From positions 40,714,523 through 40,778,522 of the forward strand of contig VZDJ01007747.1 of the NCBI GenBank assembly GCA_008694505.1: a stretch of 64,000 bases of DNA, read 5' to 3'. The DNA is from Cyanoderma ruficeps. Lineage: Eukaryota; Chordata; Aves; Passeriformes; Timaliidae. This document shows positions 1-14,800 of this stretch, one piece after another. How positions within the stretch are numbered: the first letter of the stretch is position 1; the number at the start of each line of letters is the position of its first letter. A program made the position numbers and the translations under genes. The notes under the pieces were generated by a model that made no database searches, was not told the DNA's origin, and saw nothing but the letters and a program-made list of their open reading frames with translations.

Positions 1-3000
1 GAGCTGTTGCAAAGATGTCAGCTTGGGGCTTACAAGTAAAAAAGAGAAAATTAATTCTCTGAATTTTGTTTTTTGTTTTTGTTACTGTGCATTTGTTGTA
101 TGTCTCCCTTACTGTCCCCCATGCCAGGCTGGTACTTCTGCAAGTATTTTAGAATTGCACTTGTTTTCCAGGCTTAGAAACTAGTTAGAAGTATATCATT
201 TAACTCTGTGAGACAGTAACATAGGATTTGTTTTCTTTTGTAAACTTCTGTCAGGTCCCAGTGCCCCTAAGAGGAGAAATACAGTTTCCCAAACAAGTGC
301 TCTTCACCATGGCCTGGGGTCATCCAAAAACTGTGTCAGATGAAGTCACAGATGCTGCCTGACGTGGGAGTGATGGCATAAGCAATGCATTGGTATCACT
401 TTTGCAGTTAGGAAATTATGGAACAGTTTTATTGTGGTGTTGAAATACAGTATTAATCACTTTGCATTACTGGTACAGAATTTATCAGTCCAGTGTTTTA
501 CTTGATTAATAGATAGGGCTTTGGCTTGCCTGTTTTTCAACAGTCTACTCTTGTTTGTCTCGACACAATTGGTTTTTATCACATTGGTGCACATCTGACA
601 AAAAAAAAGGCGCTCCAGATCATTGGTGGCATTAGTCTGGCATTAGTCTGGCATTGTCTTGCACTGCCTTTATTAAAACCCCCTTTGTCCTATTGTTGCT
701 AAGTGATCTATCCATCTTAATATTTTCCTGATGTCTAAGCTACTGTCTGTTAATGGCATCCTAATGCATTCTGAATTGACATATTTCACATCATTTAAAC
801 TCTGCTTACCTATTTATCATGCAGAGGTCGTAACTTAGTAAGTGAAAGTCACTCAGAGGATTTTTCTTTGCTATTTGTCTAATTTTCTGTCGCTACAAGG
901 AAATTGCAGCTCTTCCACTCACTTATTGTACCGTTGTGATAAAGGCCCTTCCTCACTCTCGCATCCGATGCACAGAGGAGCTTTGTACATTTGATTTCCT
1001 TTTCCTCCATTTGTATCAGCCTGATGGGATATTAAAAACTGGGAGCAGGGATGTTTTGTGCAGCCGTTCCTGGCCCTGGGAGGAACAAAGATGACCTGGC
1101 TGGTGTGGCATCCATCCTTGCACAGGGAGACTATCAACTCAGTGCTTGCTGGGGCTGGGATTACGTGTCACTCAATCTTGTCAAAAATTCTATGAATATT
1201 CAATGAGGATTTTAATGTATTGTCATCAAGGAAGCAATTTCTGTGTAGTCATATTAAGCATGTTGTCATCTCTGCAGTTTAAATACATTGTTTTGCCCAT
1301 GAAGTGACCTTAGGCAATTTTAAAATGGTCTCGTTTTTTCTCCATTTGCTTTATACCAAATAAATTAGTTTTACCTAATAGGAAAGAAACTAATATGGAT
1401 CTAACACATTTGTATAGGGAGAAGCACATTTTAATAAATAATCAGGGTATTATTCTACGTGTCCCGGGATTTATCTTTCCCGCTTAACGCTTACACAGAA
1501 GGTTTGAGATATGGTCAGGTTGGCTGCAGTCAAGTTGTTCTCTAACCAAGGTTTCGTAATGAGTTCAGTTTTCAAAGGGGGGGCAGTTAATTTATCTCCC
1601 TCCTTGCACTGCTGATGATGTTTAAATCACTGCCTGCCTCATTGTTGTGTGTTTAGGTGTTGTTTAAGCTTCATTGCCCAGGCGAGGTTCTCATTTGCAT
1701 AGATGGTGTATGAGTGCATTTTGTTGGGGATGGATTATTGTAGGAAAACCAAATGGGTTCTACTAAAGTTAAGATTTTGAAGTTTGTTTTCTTGTGGACT
1801 TCCTAGATCGCAGTTTTTTTATAAGTGCATATCTCTGTACATAGTGAGAATATGAACACTGTTTTTTGGAGAGCAATGCTGTGATGATTCCTTATTCCAT
1901 ATGTCCTAAATAACGTATTTTTCTTCTGAAATCAGAACAAACTATTTCAGGATATACAGAATGTGGCATTTTAAACTAAAATGTGAACAGCAGGGCTTTG
2001 TTAGTCACGCCAACGGTTGTACTGGGAACAACAGGTGTATTGTTGGATGGACTGGAACAGTGGGATGTCTGATGTGTAGTGAAATCAAGGGAGAAAGCAT
2101 TAGGGTGTGAAAATACTTTGTTAAAATGCTGTTCATTAGAAAACCTGAAAATCCTGAAAAGTACAGAAAAGTACATTTTGCTTTACAGCAATTTGAGAAG
2201 GAGACTACTCATTAACTCAATTAAACAGCATTTTAAGCTGGGAAGAGAATGGTGTATTCAGAGCTCCAAAGTGTACCTCTGGGCCAACACTTTCAAAATG
2301 AACTGGAAAATTTTGGTACCTGTTATATTTGTGTGAGAACATGAAAGTATCTGATTTTTCAGAGGATGGATTATCATCACTTCCAGGCCCAAGTAGTAGT
2401 CACTTCTAAGAAATACAGACTTTGTTTCTAAGGATACTGAGACACTTTCTTAAAAGTGATGGTGTTCCTGCACCAAATGGCCCAGCACTGGAGGAGAGGT
2501 TTTTGCCAATTTTGCAAGATGAGATTCACAGCCTCCAGCTTTGCAGCTTGACTTGAGAAAACTTCCCTTAGTACCTCCCCAGGATTGTTTCCTCTCTCCT
2601 ATAAAAGCTATCACAGTAACTTACTGATAAGAAACTTCCAGAAGTTTATTTTCCTTGACTTACTTCATGTGTTAGTTATGTGTGTGAGCAGTAATGCTCT
2701 TTGGTCATATCCTTTGCAGATGGATAAATATGCTGGATATATGGATAAAGCTGACCTGTGTTTATGGGTGGATGCATCTGAGGACTTTCAATGACCGGCT
2801 GTGAGGTCTGTTTCCTTCAAAGACACTGAGATGGCCATTTGTAAATAAACAGATAATCCTTGATGGAAAAGGATTGATAAAACCAATACTGACTGATTTA
2901 AATCAACATGATAATGCCTAATTTGACTTCTTGTTCATTGACTCATTGAAATCATTGTGATAATCAAAAAATTTCTCATTCATATTCAGACTGGAGAAGG

Positions 3001-4679
3001 AAGAACATAACACCTCATGCAGCTCATGATACTAAGTCCATCCACAGTGTCATTGGTATTTTCTAGGCATTACCTAAATCTTGAAAAGCAGGTGCCTGCC
3101 CTCAGGAGGGAGGTGTTACAAGTGCTGAGTTTGGTCAGGCAAGGAAGGGCAGGACTGTCCTTAGCTGAGATGAAAGCAGTAGGTGGTGAGTCCTTCAAGG
3201 CTGCCACTTAGCCCTGTGCTGTGAATATTTGAAAACGTGAGTATTTTGTGTGTGTTAGGCCAACTCCCAGATAAGGATTAGTTCTGTTGTATCTGGGACA
3301 AAAGAATTTTAGACTATGTTTGCACTAAAAACCCACATATGTGCTGCTGCAGCCATGCCTGGAGGATGGGAAAGGTCAAGAGCCAAGGCAGGGAGGGAAT
3401 AATTCCAACTTAAATGATGTATCCAACCTTGGCTCTGTGGGTGATGACTTTCCTCCCATAGTCCAGACATTAGAGACACAGAGAAAAAGGGCTGGGCTTT
3501 TGCAGTGGAAAATGCAAAAGGTTTCACTGGGAGCACTGGCACTGCTAATTTTCATCAATTAAGTAAAGGGTTGGATTTTCTAAACACAACACATCTGTAT
3601 TGGATGCTCTTCCTAAGAACAGCTTTGGGCTCATGTGCAATAATGTGCAGGGTCCCAGGCTGCGTACAGTGATTTTCCATTGTTTTTGGGGAGGCTTCTC
3701 CAATGAGCTGTTCTGCAAATGGAAGTGGATTAAAGAAAAAGGAGAAAAATTGTTCAGATTGATCATGGCCAAACAAAATTGAAAGGACATCAAGCTTCTC
3801 CAGTTCCTGATAGAGGATATTTACAGTTTAAAGCAATATGAGGTTTCTTTAAGCTTCATGTTTTCAATCTCTTCCTTTTTTTTTAACATTTCAAGAGCCC
3901 TGTGGTAAAGTCAAAGCAGACTAGTGCAGAATTAACAAATCTGACTCTAGTACGCCTTCAGGGCTCTGGATATACATATAAAGTAGTAATCCTGTCTGAA
4001 GTGATTTCTTCTGAGTTGCTTAGAAAGTCTTTTGACGACTTTGCGTGTTTAAAAGCATTTATTGTTGCGGTCAGAAGAAACGATATTTTTCTCATGATTT
4101 CCACTGAGAAAAGACTTTGTGATTTTCTGCTGTTTCTAACATCTTGCAAAGTCCACAAGCAATTAGTACTGAGGCCCAGGAGAAGGAGTTGTGCTTCGTG
4201 GCATTACTGCACTTTCCCTGAAGTGTGTGCTAGATTTCAGTACTGCAGACATTAATTTCATATTGTTTTGCATTCTAACCAAGCATGTATTGTTTAAGCT
4301 GGCTGTATTACACAGTTGCATTCCGGTTTTAAATGAGTGCATAAATATTTGCAGAGAAGAGGAAAAAAATTCCTTACTTGTAGAAAGGAGTTGTTTCTAA
4401 TTAATATAGAATCTATACGCATTGCTCTTCATTTAAGCCTGTAGCTAATTGCTGTCTCGCTGACTTTTCAAAGCCAGACATCTATAATACCATCAGCTGA
4501 AATTCTAGAGAAGGATTTTAGGGATGTGCATAAATAAAAGTATTGAATAATTAGTAAGCAGTGTATATATAGTATTTTATAAAAAGTTCTGTGAGCTTTT
4601 CTTTTGCCACATGAGAAACTGAGGAACAGAGGACAGACATGAAAGATCTTAATGAAAACTGGAATTTTAACTTTTAAGT
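1..4679. other. Upstream flank, no gene recognised
   Basis: AT-rich sequence with only short chance frames. There is a small tandem duplication of GGCATTAGTCT near 627-652. I see no exon-like, RNA-gene or repeat-family signal. Confidence 0.6.
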
Positions 4680-5169
4680 CTCTGTGTTCAGTTTTGGGCC
4701 CTGCATGGAAAGAAAGACATTGAGGTGCTGCAGCAAGTCCAGAGAAGAGCTGGGGAAGAGTCTGGACCAAGAGTCTGATGAGGAGCAGCTGAGGGAGCTG
4801 GGGGAGCTCAGCCTGAGAAAAGGAGGCTCAGGTGGGACCTTGCTGCTCTCTACACCTCCCTGACAGGAGGGTGCAGCCAGGTAGGGGTTGGGCTCTTCTC
4901 CCAGGTGACAAGTGACAGGACAAGATGAAATGGCCTCAAATATCACCAGGGGAGGTTTGGATTGGATATTAGGGAAAATTTCTACACAGAAAGGGTTGTC
5001 GTGCATTGGAACAGGCTGCCCAGGGCAATGGTGGAGTCACATCCCTGGAGATACTTAAAAGACATGTAGATGTGGCACTTGGGGACAAGGCTTAGTGGTG
5101 GCCTTGGCAGTACTAACAGGTGGACTTGACGATCTTGGAAGCCTCTTCCAAGCTTTTGTGTGATTCTCT
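4680..5169 (+). repeat. CR1 LINE fragment, 3' end
   Basis: A sense CR1 sequence. It starts in the segment around 'gttcagttttgggccctgca' and passes through the reverse-transcriptase tail and 3' UTR ('ggtttggattggatattagg', 'aacaggctgcccagggca'), ending in a degenerate TGTGATTCT terminus. It is 5'-truncated and has internal gaps relative to the consensus I recall. Any open frames in it are relics of the LINE protein or chance. Confidence 0.88.
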
Positions 5170-8100
5170 CTATTTTTTTGAAGTTGGTCTTGGGCACCCT
5201 TTGCTCACTCCCTGCCCTCTCCCTGTGCAGAATTGCTGGGCTCTGGTGGGTAGCACAGACCCTCTGCTGCCCTGACTGTAAAGGACAACCAGAGGAAACC
5301 CACACTTCCCCACCCCCTCCCCACCACTCGTTATTTAATTTACAGTTGGGTTTGGGAACACCTGCAGCTGCAAGGGGAGGTGCTGTGGGAATGCTCCTCT
5401 GGATGGAGCCCATTTTGTTCCTTACACAACAGGTACCAGGAAGAGGCGAATTCTGCTGTTGTGCTGCCACATCCACACTCTGTTATCTTGCTAAACAGCT
5501 CCATTTTGACTGTTACTCAATACAGTTATTCAGTGTTCCTCTGGAATATTGTTCTGTTTGCAGTGTTCTTGTGTGACCTCAGATGAATAATGTGAGAGCT
5601 GTCAAAGTGTAAAATTAGGCACATTATAAAAACATCAATGGAAAAAAAACCTGTTTGTGTTGGATAGTATTTTCCTCAGTAATAGTTTCAAAAAATAAAA
5701 TTCAAGAGACTTTTGTCTCTTTAGAAATCACACTAAGCTGACAGCAGATACACAATTCTGATTTCTTTAGATTTATGTTCCCTGTTATTGCTTAGCTGCC
5801 ATAGAGATAGATACGTGATACCTCATACAGCCTGCATGTGCTTTGAGATGTGAGTTGTGCAATTATCTAATAGTGTAATTTGAAATATTTAATGTTTGTT
5901 TTCACTTTCCAAAAAACGTCATTACTGTTCTTTATGTGCTGTTTGGCAGCTTCTGCATCTTAAACTGCTCTATCAGAGGATGTGAGAGACATTTCCCCAC
6001 CACTGAGAAAAGCATCAAGTAATATGGTCTGAATAAAAAGCCAGAAGCTTAAACTTTTAGCTATATTTGAACATTAAAATGTTATGAATGGCAGCACCAT
6101 GTCAAACCAAAGTACTGACTAGTTTGGCTTCTTGCCTCTGAGGGGGATCAGGTACTATAGGAGGAATTTCTAAGCAGAGCAAGCATTTATTCCACAAGCC
6201 CTGAATTGTAAGGAGAACTAACTTTGAAATAATACTGAGCTTGATATCATAAAAATTACTACTACCTCAGTTAAGGTGCTGTTGCAAAATGGATTTTATA
6301 TTCTGGCTCTATTCTATCTCCGTTTTTTTTCTTTATCCATATTATAAAAGGAAGAAAATTTCAGCATTACTGGAATATTTTCCCTCTGCCTCTCATTCAC
6401 AAGAATACTAGAATTTCCAACCCCTACCACGCTTTTTATCTAGTCACATTTAAATGTGCTTTTGACAAGTGAAAAATCAAATTGCCAGACTTAAATAAAA
6501 AGTAGCAGTCCCCTACTTACTATAGCTCTGCATGTGCTTAAATTGGAGCAGCCAAAAAATTATCAGCGTGGCAATTAATTTATGCCTTCCTTTCCTCCAG
6601 AGTGAATGGCATTTAAGGGATGTGCACATTTCCATGGTGCATCTTAACCTGCTCACACCTAGGCCATAAGCTGCAGGTGGCAGGAGGGTAGGGCAGAGGT
6701 GACCTCTGCTCACCAGGGCTGCAGGTTGGTCCATTAAAGTGCTAATGGGATACTTCTGGTTTGCTGCAAGCCCAGGAGATCCGTGCTCTCAGCCACCTAA
6801 AAACACTCCAGGTGTTTATGTAGTGTCCCCCTCTGAGTGTGGAACACTGTTCAGCTGTCGCTCTCACATTATTACACTGTTCAGCACACTTGTTTCAATG
6901 CCTGGAGTCCAATTACCTGGAATAAGTTGCTTTAGGAGCTTTACAGGTTTTTCACAGGGGTGACTTGGGTGTTACTCTAGGTGGTAGGTGCACTAAGGAT
7001 CCCTTTACTTCCCACTCAGTCCCAGATTCTGTGGTGAAATATGATTCCCTCTAGGGGTGTAATAAAAATACCCTGGAAAGACCCTTTTCCTTAATAGAAT
7101 TTGATTTATTAAATAAGCACCCGTGTCCATGGAAATGTATATATGGATAATCTATTTGTACACAGATTTACTATGATTTTAAGTGTAAGAAAATCCTTCC
7201 ACTTCTTGTTTTTCATTATACCATCAAGAAATAAAGGATTTTGAGCTCTGAGAACCCTTCACACTCAGAATAACATTTTTTCTGTTGCTGAACAGCGTAA
7301 ATGACAAAATACTTCTTAGGCTTATAGCATATAGCAGGGAAAATGCCCTACAGAGCTGGAGTAACTAATTTAAGTAAAAGACAAGACAACTAGATATGTC
7401 TGTAAATGCAAAGGACAATATGTGGATAAAAATTCATGAGATTGACCCTGGTAAATACTTTTTCACTCATATTTTTGTCGTCCGTTTTTGTTTGGTATTG
7501 TTATTGTAATAGGTGTGGAATTTTGCAGAGCCGGCAGATGGAGCAAAAGAGCACAATAAATAGTTGGATAAAAATATCCTGAATGCACTCCTTCCGAGCT
7601 GGGGGAGGGGAGGTGGCTTCAACCCTTTTTATGCTCAGTATTTGTCCAGTGCCATAGTTTCCCATCTGTCTAATCTTGCTCCCATTCTGCCTATAGCCAT
7701 CTGCATCACTTGCTCTGACTTTTCACATAATGACCATTTCACCCCAAAAGGACTCAGGTTGACTTCACTTTTTTGTGTAAACATTTTGCTGGTCTACTTC
7801 TGTATGACAATGCCCATGATAAAGGATTGATTCAGTTTTCCAGAAAAGTTTGGCTTTCAGAAAATTTGAAGTATAAATATTGTCCTTTCAACATCTCAGT
7901 TGATAAAATCAGTATGGTATCTTATTTTTTTATGTGATTAGCAACAAAATTAAGAGTTGTTTTTGTAGGAAAGATGCATTTTGTTATAAGGAGAAGGTTT
8001 AATTGTAAATCTGTTCTTCTAGGTCAGTGGTAAGTATTCAGGGTTTTTCTGACAGCTTTTCAGCTCTATGGCCACTGATTGTGTAAAGAAATGCTAACAG

Positions 8101-8667
8101 AAATATTAACAGAAACATTAGCACCATTTTCAGCGGAATAAAACAGTTTGCCCAGAATAAGGTTGTATATATGCATAAGGGGAATGGAGGCTGTCTGCCA
8201 CATACATACATAAAATGAAGAACAATCTCAACGCTTGTTGAGATTTTTTTATATCATTTGAGCCTATTGTTTGGATTTATTTTAATACGTTGTGTGCTTA
8301 GACGTCTTCAGAGATGTCACTGGGTGATATTTTATTGCTGCTAACCCGGGAGCAGTTAGTTCTCTATGGGTACACGTATGTTGTTCTATAATTTGCTGAA
8401 GGCAGGTGGCTGAACACAGATATGCAGAGGATTTTCCGTCCATAAACCATGACAAGCACTACACTTTCCTCCCTGCCTGTGAATTCAGATTTTATTCTCT
8501 TGTTACACAACTACGAAATTACTGAAGCAGCTTTTGAGGTGACAGAACTGTCTTTAAGTCACAGAATTAACATTTCTTTAATTGACATGGATCACTTATA
8601 GATGTATATACAACCTTACCGAGAGTTTCACAGTCTTGATGAGCTCCTATGAGACCTCTACCCCAAC
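5170..8667. other. Upstream flank, no gene recognised
   Basis: AT-rich sequence. A C/T-rich stretch (5200-5420) just after the CR1 fragment is more GC-rich but matches nothing I know. A 9-bp hairpin followed by T7 occurs further on, at 8224-8250, within this stretch, and is probably chance. Confidence 0.6.
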
Positions 8668-8868
8668 TTGAATCATGGAATCCTGATTGCTCCAAGCCCC
8701 ATTCAACCTGGCCTTGAACACTTCAAGGGATGGGGCATCCCCAGCTTCCCTGGGCAAACCTGTCCTAGTGCCTCACAACCCTCACAGTAAAGAATTTCGT
8801 CCTAATATCTAATTTAATCCTACTCTCCTCTAGTTTAAAGCCATTCCCCCTTGTCCTAGGTCTTGTGT
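8668..8868 (-). repeat. CR1 LINE fragment, 3' end
   Basis: An antisense CR1 3' part with the phrases 'caacctggccttgaacactt', 'cctcacaaccctcacagtaa' and 'ccattcccccttgtcctagg'. About 60 bases of the extreme 3' end look internally deleted (AATCATGGAATCCTG runs directly into TCCAAGCCCC). It is strongly 5'-truncated. Confidence 0.88.
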
Positions 8869-11800
8869 TGCAGCTGGTACTTTATAGTACCACAGCAAAT
8901 TCCAGCAGGCTGAGTTAGTGTTTAGTAAAGACCCTCTGAAGGCAGAGAAACTTATCAAAGCCTTGCTTTTCAGGCTTTCTCCACTTCCACTACATTCTTC
9001 ATTTCTGTTAATCTATCTTTGCATTTTTTCTCCTTTTTTACACAAAACACTGCCCCTCATTCTATGCCATTTGACACCCAGGCAGCAGTCTCCATCCCTC
9101 CCTACCTGAACAGAGAAAACAGTTCATCAGGTTACACTTGAGATTCGTGGAAAACAGTTTTTGCTCTCTTAGCAGAATGCTGTGGCAGTCCCCTACAAAA
9201 GCAGCTGTGCTACAGCAGGGCAGCATCCTGCTGTGTAAGTAGATACATCCCACCCTCGAGTTAATACTCTTGCTTTATCCTCGTTAGTGAGATAAGATTG
9301 CTGTTCCCTTGTAATTTATAACAGCAATCATGTTGACCCTTGACTTGAGGGTCTTTCACGATCCTTTAATTTCTTCTGGCCTGTTTGATTACACTGGAGT
9401 TGAATTCAGTAATGTGAGGTCTTAAACTCAGAAAAAAGAGTGACTTGGTCATGTCAGCTGGGCCCAGGTGCTTGAGGACTTGAATATGGAGGTGTAGAGT
9501 ATCTGAAGGTCAGAGTTATAAATGCTATTTGTATCTTGTGTTCTCAGCCAAAGTGGAGATGTGCTGGGTGGGCAGAGTTGAAACCAAATTTGCAGAAGGG
9601 GATTGGGAATGAGCAGCTCCCCTGGAATGTATAAATTGGCTAAGCAGGGGAAATCAAGGGCAGATGAGAAACAAGTGGCATCTTAGAGGTGTCGTGATTA
9701 AGAGAGAGTGACCAAAAAGTCGTGCTGACTTAATCTTGCAAAAGTAAATTCAGATGACAACTGGACAATAATAGAAGAAAATCTAAATGGAACTACCTTA
9801 ATCTTGAAGTGGGACTTGCCTCAGTCCTGGATGAAGTTGAGATTAAATGTAGCTGGTTATGCCCAAGACGCCTATTTCCTTCCCAACAGGCTGATTTTGG
9901 AGAAGATGGCTAATGACATTGAGGACAGAGAAACAGCAATTACTAATTACAAAATACAACCACAGTTTTAACAGGAGAAACAAAGCCTGTTAAAAAGGCT
10001 GCTGACCTGTTAGTCACACCTCGCTCACATCCTTTGGAAGGGGTTAGAGGAAATAAATAGATTCTGATCTAGCAGATAGAAATGTCAAAGTCTAGTCTGA
10101 GTTTACTAAAATAAGTAACTGATACTTCTGCTTAGTCTGGGCTTCAGTGAAGTGCTTAATAAGCATCACTTCAGGAAATTGTTAGTGAAACTGGAGGCGA
10201 TTAAAATTATTTAAAGGATGGTGAGGGTGATAGAGGACTTGATGTAAAGAACTAAGGCAGAAAGAGGAGTTTTAGTGATGTGTGAATTTGCTCTGGTGTG
10301 TTTTTATTTAATATTTTCAGTAGGGGTCTTGCAGGAAGAGGGGTCAAATGCAATATGTGGAGTAGGACAGAATTACCAATTACCAATATGTAGAAAATGA
10401 TCAGAATATCTGTGAGGAGGATAATGAGGATGGGTAAAACACAAATAGCTTTCAATTTTGTACCATGAACTGCAAGGATTTGTGCTGAAATACTGCTGTT
10501 CAAACTTCTCAGCTCACATTATCCCACAGTTGGAAATGACATAGGAAGAGAAGATACTGGTTGTGGTAGATGGTGCAGGTTACCTGCCAGCCACTAATGA
10601 AATGTAGCCATGAGAGGCCACGGGCAATGCTCTGTGTAAGGAACTTCCACTGAAGAGAGGAAAATCATAATGCCACTGAATAAGGCTTTTGTGCCATTTC
10701 AGACCCAAAGTGTTACTCTTGTCATCACGTTCACAATCGGAGAATTCATACCAGGACAGGGCAGGGAAGATCTGCTCAGGTGATGGAGGAAAATGTGGGC
10801 ATGTGTGTCCTGGATCGAGTGGCTGGCAGCCGGCAAAATGTGGGCTGAGAGTGTGTGTATGTTTGCTGTCTGCAAGGATATCAGAGAATTAAAGAAGGAG
10901 GGAGTTCGAGGAGTTCCTTCAGCTGAATGCCAGCATTAGCATAAGAAATAAATTGATGTAAACTGACAATTGCTGCTTTCAGGCTTGAGGCTGGGAGGTT
11001 TCTGACCATGAGTGATGGCTCTGACAGACACAGTGGGTCTGGATACCAGGCTGGCTTAATGTGATTTATTTTTAAAAATTAATTGTGAATGGTAGTTGAA
11101 AACTGGAGTCAGTGATTCAAAAGGTCCCGTTCAGGCTTAGGTGCCCTTAGTCCCAATAGTATCTGGATTACATTATAACTTAGACTGAGTTAATATAAAC
11201 CTTTATGCATTTATTTATCCCGTTTCTGGAATCTGCTGAACTGACAGGAACAAACAGAGAATAAAACCTAAGCAGCGTTTCAGAGTTCAGCTGCCCATTA
11301 CTAACTCCACGTATGGTAATGTGACATTCTGAGGTGCATTTGGCAAAGGAATTGTGCTTTCACGCTTCTTTGAGCAAAGTTTCAGGTTGTCTTTGCCTTC
11401 AGGATATGGGATCTTTTTAAATTTTTTATTATTATTATTTTACTTTTAAACCCTAAACAAAATGGTAGCAAGCCCCGGTCTGTGTTAGGGTATGTCTGCG
11501 CAGCTGTGCAAAAAGAGATAATGGCGTATTCAGCTTTTGGCGAAAATTCAGTACTTTTCATCTGTCATCAGAGGTTGAAGCAGTAATGCAAAGTGATACT
11601 GGAAAAGCATTATTCTGCTACAGTGACAGCACCATTAAAATCAATAGAATAGGGCTTTTTTTATAATCCCTGCTACAGTAAAAGAATTAACATGCCCCTT
11701 AGTTGTGCGAAAGCAGGAAATTATCTGCCTCTGTGCTTGTTTGCAGTGAGTTTGGGTTTAGGAGGCTATGCCTTTCTTTTAAGGAACAATATATCCTGCC

Positions 11801-14800
11801 TAGGGCTCTGAGTTCTTAAAAACAGTAACTTCAAGATCCATCCACTTTTTGGGAAGGATGAATGACATCATTTTGTAAATCCCTTAAACGTACTGGTTAT
11901 AAAGATCATTTTGACCACAGTGCACTACTGTATCTATAGTCATGAGTAATCTGTAGTTAAAATCCATGGAGATACAGACCCTGCTGGATAGAGCTGTCAC
12001 AAGGCTGCTGAGTAAGTCTTCACCAATTGTAAGGTATCCCAGTGTGGGCTTGGTTGTTATTTAGCAAGCTCCATTTTTCACAGCTTTATTATTGAGATGT
12101 GGAAACTGGTTTAAGCTGAAAATCTGACTTTTAACAATGTTTTTTTCTCCCTATTTCTAAAAGAAACACTTTTTTTTACCTCTTACCTGAGCTAGCTGTA
12201 CATTTATTTCAAATTGGCCTGTAACCGATATTACCTTCTGTGAACCTGTTTAAGGAAATAATTTATATTTAACTCATATAATAGCTTAGTTTATCAAAGA
12301 AAGTAGTTTTATTTAAACCAGACTTAGTAGAATCAGTGTTAGACAGCTAATTATTTTCAAAGGCTGGGTTTAATTAGCTTGCTTGAGATTACAGACAAAA
12401 TCTAGGGCATAAAAGAGAACTGTCAACTTCTTATCTTTTCCACAAGGTTATAAAAATATTTTGTTACAGTTCTTCAAACACAAGTCTGTATTGAACCAAA
12501 ACAATACTACATTTATTACCATAGTAATTCAGACTGTTGAACTGTGGTTTCCAAAGGTGAAAGGCTGATACATTAACCCACTGATCTGCAAGTATGAGAG
12601 TTTGTGAAAAATGTTCCATATCCTTCTCCTCCAAGCAGTGTGGCAGAGAGCAGGATGAAATGAGTGGGAACAAATGCTAGAGTTAGCTGAGCCCTTTTAG
12701 CAGGAAGTGTGGTTTTTATGTCAGGAGGCACACAAAGAATCGGTTGTAGGGTTTTGGTGGTAATGTGAGATTTTCTGAAGAAATCCTGGAGGTCTGACCC
12801 ATCAGTTCTCCAAACCTGTCTCAGTTAGGTTGGCTTTTATTTCACAAAAATATTTCAGCTTAAAGTAACTGAGGTCTGAAGAATGGATCATTGATTCCAA
12901 AGTTTTTCAGTGGGCATTCTGATTGCCTTCATCATTTCCCCAAATCTATTTATTTAATTTTTAAGATAAATGGCCTCTACAGAATCAAATTCCTCATCCC
13001 GGACCATGGTGCTGGCGTGCCCTGGCCTTGAGAGCTGCTCTCTGTAATTGAGTCTCCACTGGCTGTCCCTGTCTGCTGGATGTTGGCATTATTTTCACCA
13101 GCCATAACCACAGTAGCCTCATCTGTACTTCACCTTTCCTTTTATCTCCCATCCAATGCCTCAGGGCAAAAGCATCCATCCTTCAATTAGTTCTAATGGG
13201 AGGTGGGTAGAACATCAGAGCTTAAAATATTTGAACTTCTGGAACTTCATGCAATCCTCTTTTCATATGTAAATATTGTAACTTCAGAAAGCTGGTTAGT
13301 TGTTCATCAAAGCATATTCTTTCATAATTTCTGGTTTCATATGATTTGCTTCACTTTCTCTGTGATGTTTTCCTGTTTATTAGATTAGATTATAACTCAG
13401 CCTTAGATGATAACTTTTTTGGCAATGGATAGATACTTAGTAAGTCATTATGTAAGAGGAATTGCTGTTTAGAAATCACCTCTGTGATAACCCTGCAGAA
13501 ATGAAGGAAGTGAGCAGAAAATAGTTTTGGTAAAAAGTGAGCTGTCCTCTTTTTTCAGATCCAGTGAAGGTTATAGAACTGTTTTCTCAGCATTTCTTCC
13601 TTCTTCCAAGTAAAGTAACTTCTCCGCCTTTATTTTGAGGGATTATGCTTCAAAATAGTTTTGTGGGGTTGTTTTGATTTTTTTTGTTACCTTTTTTGGG
13701 GGGGTTTGTTTGTTTGTTTGTTTGCGGCATTTTTGGGTTGGTTTGGGGGTTTTTTAGGGATTTTTGGGTTTCTTTTGGCCACTATTTGTTTTTTTGTGAT
13801 TTTTTGGGGGGGGGGGTTGGTTTCGTTTAGGTTTTTGTTGTTTGTTTTGGTTTGTTTGTTTTTTGGTTTGGTTTGGTTTAGTTTGGTTAATAGCACTGAG
13901 ATGGATACTGAGCACAGTGTTCTTCTTTCTGTTAACACTTGGTAACCACTGCTCTTCTGAGAGCTGCTGGACCTCATGGTGGACAAATTCAAAGTTCCTG
14001 TAAAATCACTGCTCTTTTATGTTCTGCTCAGTCTTTTCTCTACTTGGATCTTCACAGAGAGGTTTTGAAGCCTGCACACTAAATACAGTTGTTAATGACT
14101 TCATTAGTAAAATCAGATTATTTATATTCTGGAACAGTGCTGCTAAATGTCTGGATGAATTTGTTGTATAAAGACACAAGATTTGGCACCTCTGATTTAG
14201 GAAAGAAAGGAAGTGATATGTGTATCTCTTCAAGCTCTGAAACAGAGGAGCAAACAGCAGAGGAAGGCCTCTGTTTACACTGGTACTGACAAAAGAATCT
14301 TCTAGGTTATAATATTTCATAATACATAAAAAAGAGCTGATGCTTGCTTTGTTCTTTGAGGGATGTGCTTATCATGAAAGATGTGACTGCTTTTGGGCTG
14401 AGACCTTAAAAAGCATATTGGTATACCACATCTCTGGAATCTCAAAAGAGAAAAGCAACTTAGATACCAATCTTGGCTCGGTTCTTTACTCAGAGAATAC
14501 CCAGAAAGACAAGTCTGTGCAGGAGAAGAACGTTTTCCTTGCTTTGACTCTTCCTCTGATGGCATCTCAAGGCCACAGACAGGATTCCTGGAGTTGAAAG
14601 AAATGAGATACTCTCCTCTTTCCCCAATTTCTTTTCGTTCTGCACTTGTGTATCCAGTCTCAGTGCCCTCTCACAAGAAGAACTGGAATAAATTTTTAAC
14701 TTCAGAAATGGACAAGAAGTGCTTTCAAAGGATTTTATATCCTTTATTGTCTTCCCAGGGAAAGTCAGGACCCCTTTTTTTTTCAAGATAAACTCAAGAT

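Noticed and set aside
3902..4255. 117-codon plus-strand open frame in the 5' flank
   Set aside because: No recognisable domain and no supporting splice or promoter context. One frame of this length is not surprising in 64 kb.
4982..5476. 164-codon minus-strand open frame
   Set aside because: About 190 bases of it are antisense to the CR1 fragment at 4680-5169; the rest has no recognisable motif.
8224..8250. 9-bp hairpin followed by T7, resembling an intrinsic or Pol III terminator
   Set aside because: A 9-bp stem with a small loop is expected by chance in this length, and no small RNA gene or A/B boxes are seen upstream.
13661..13945. Open frame rich in Phe, Gly, Leu and Trp
   Set aside because: Pure product of the G/T-rich low-complexity tract.
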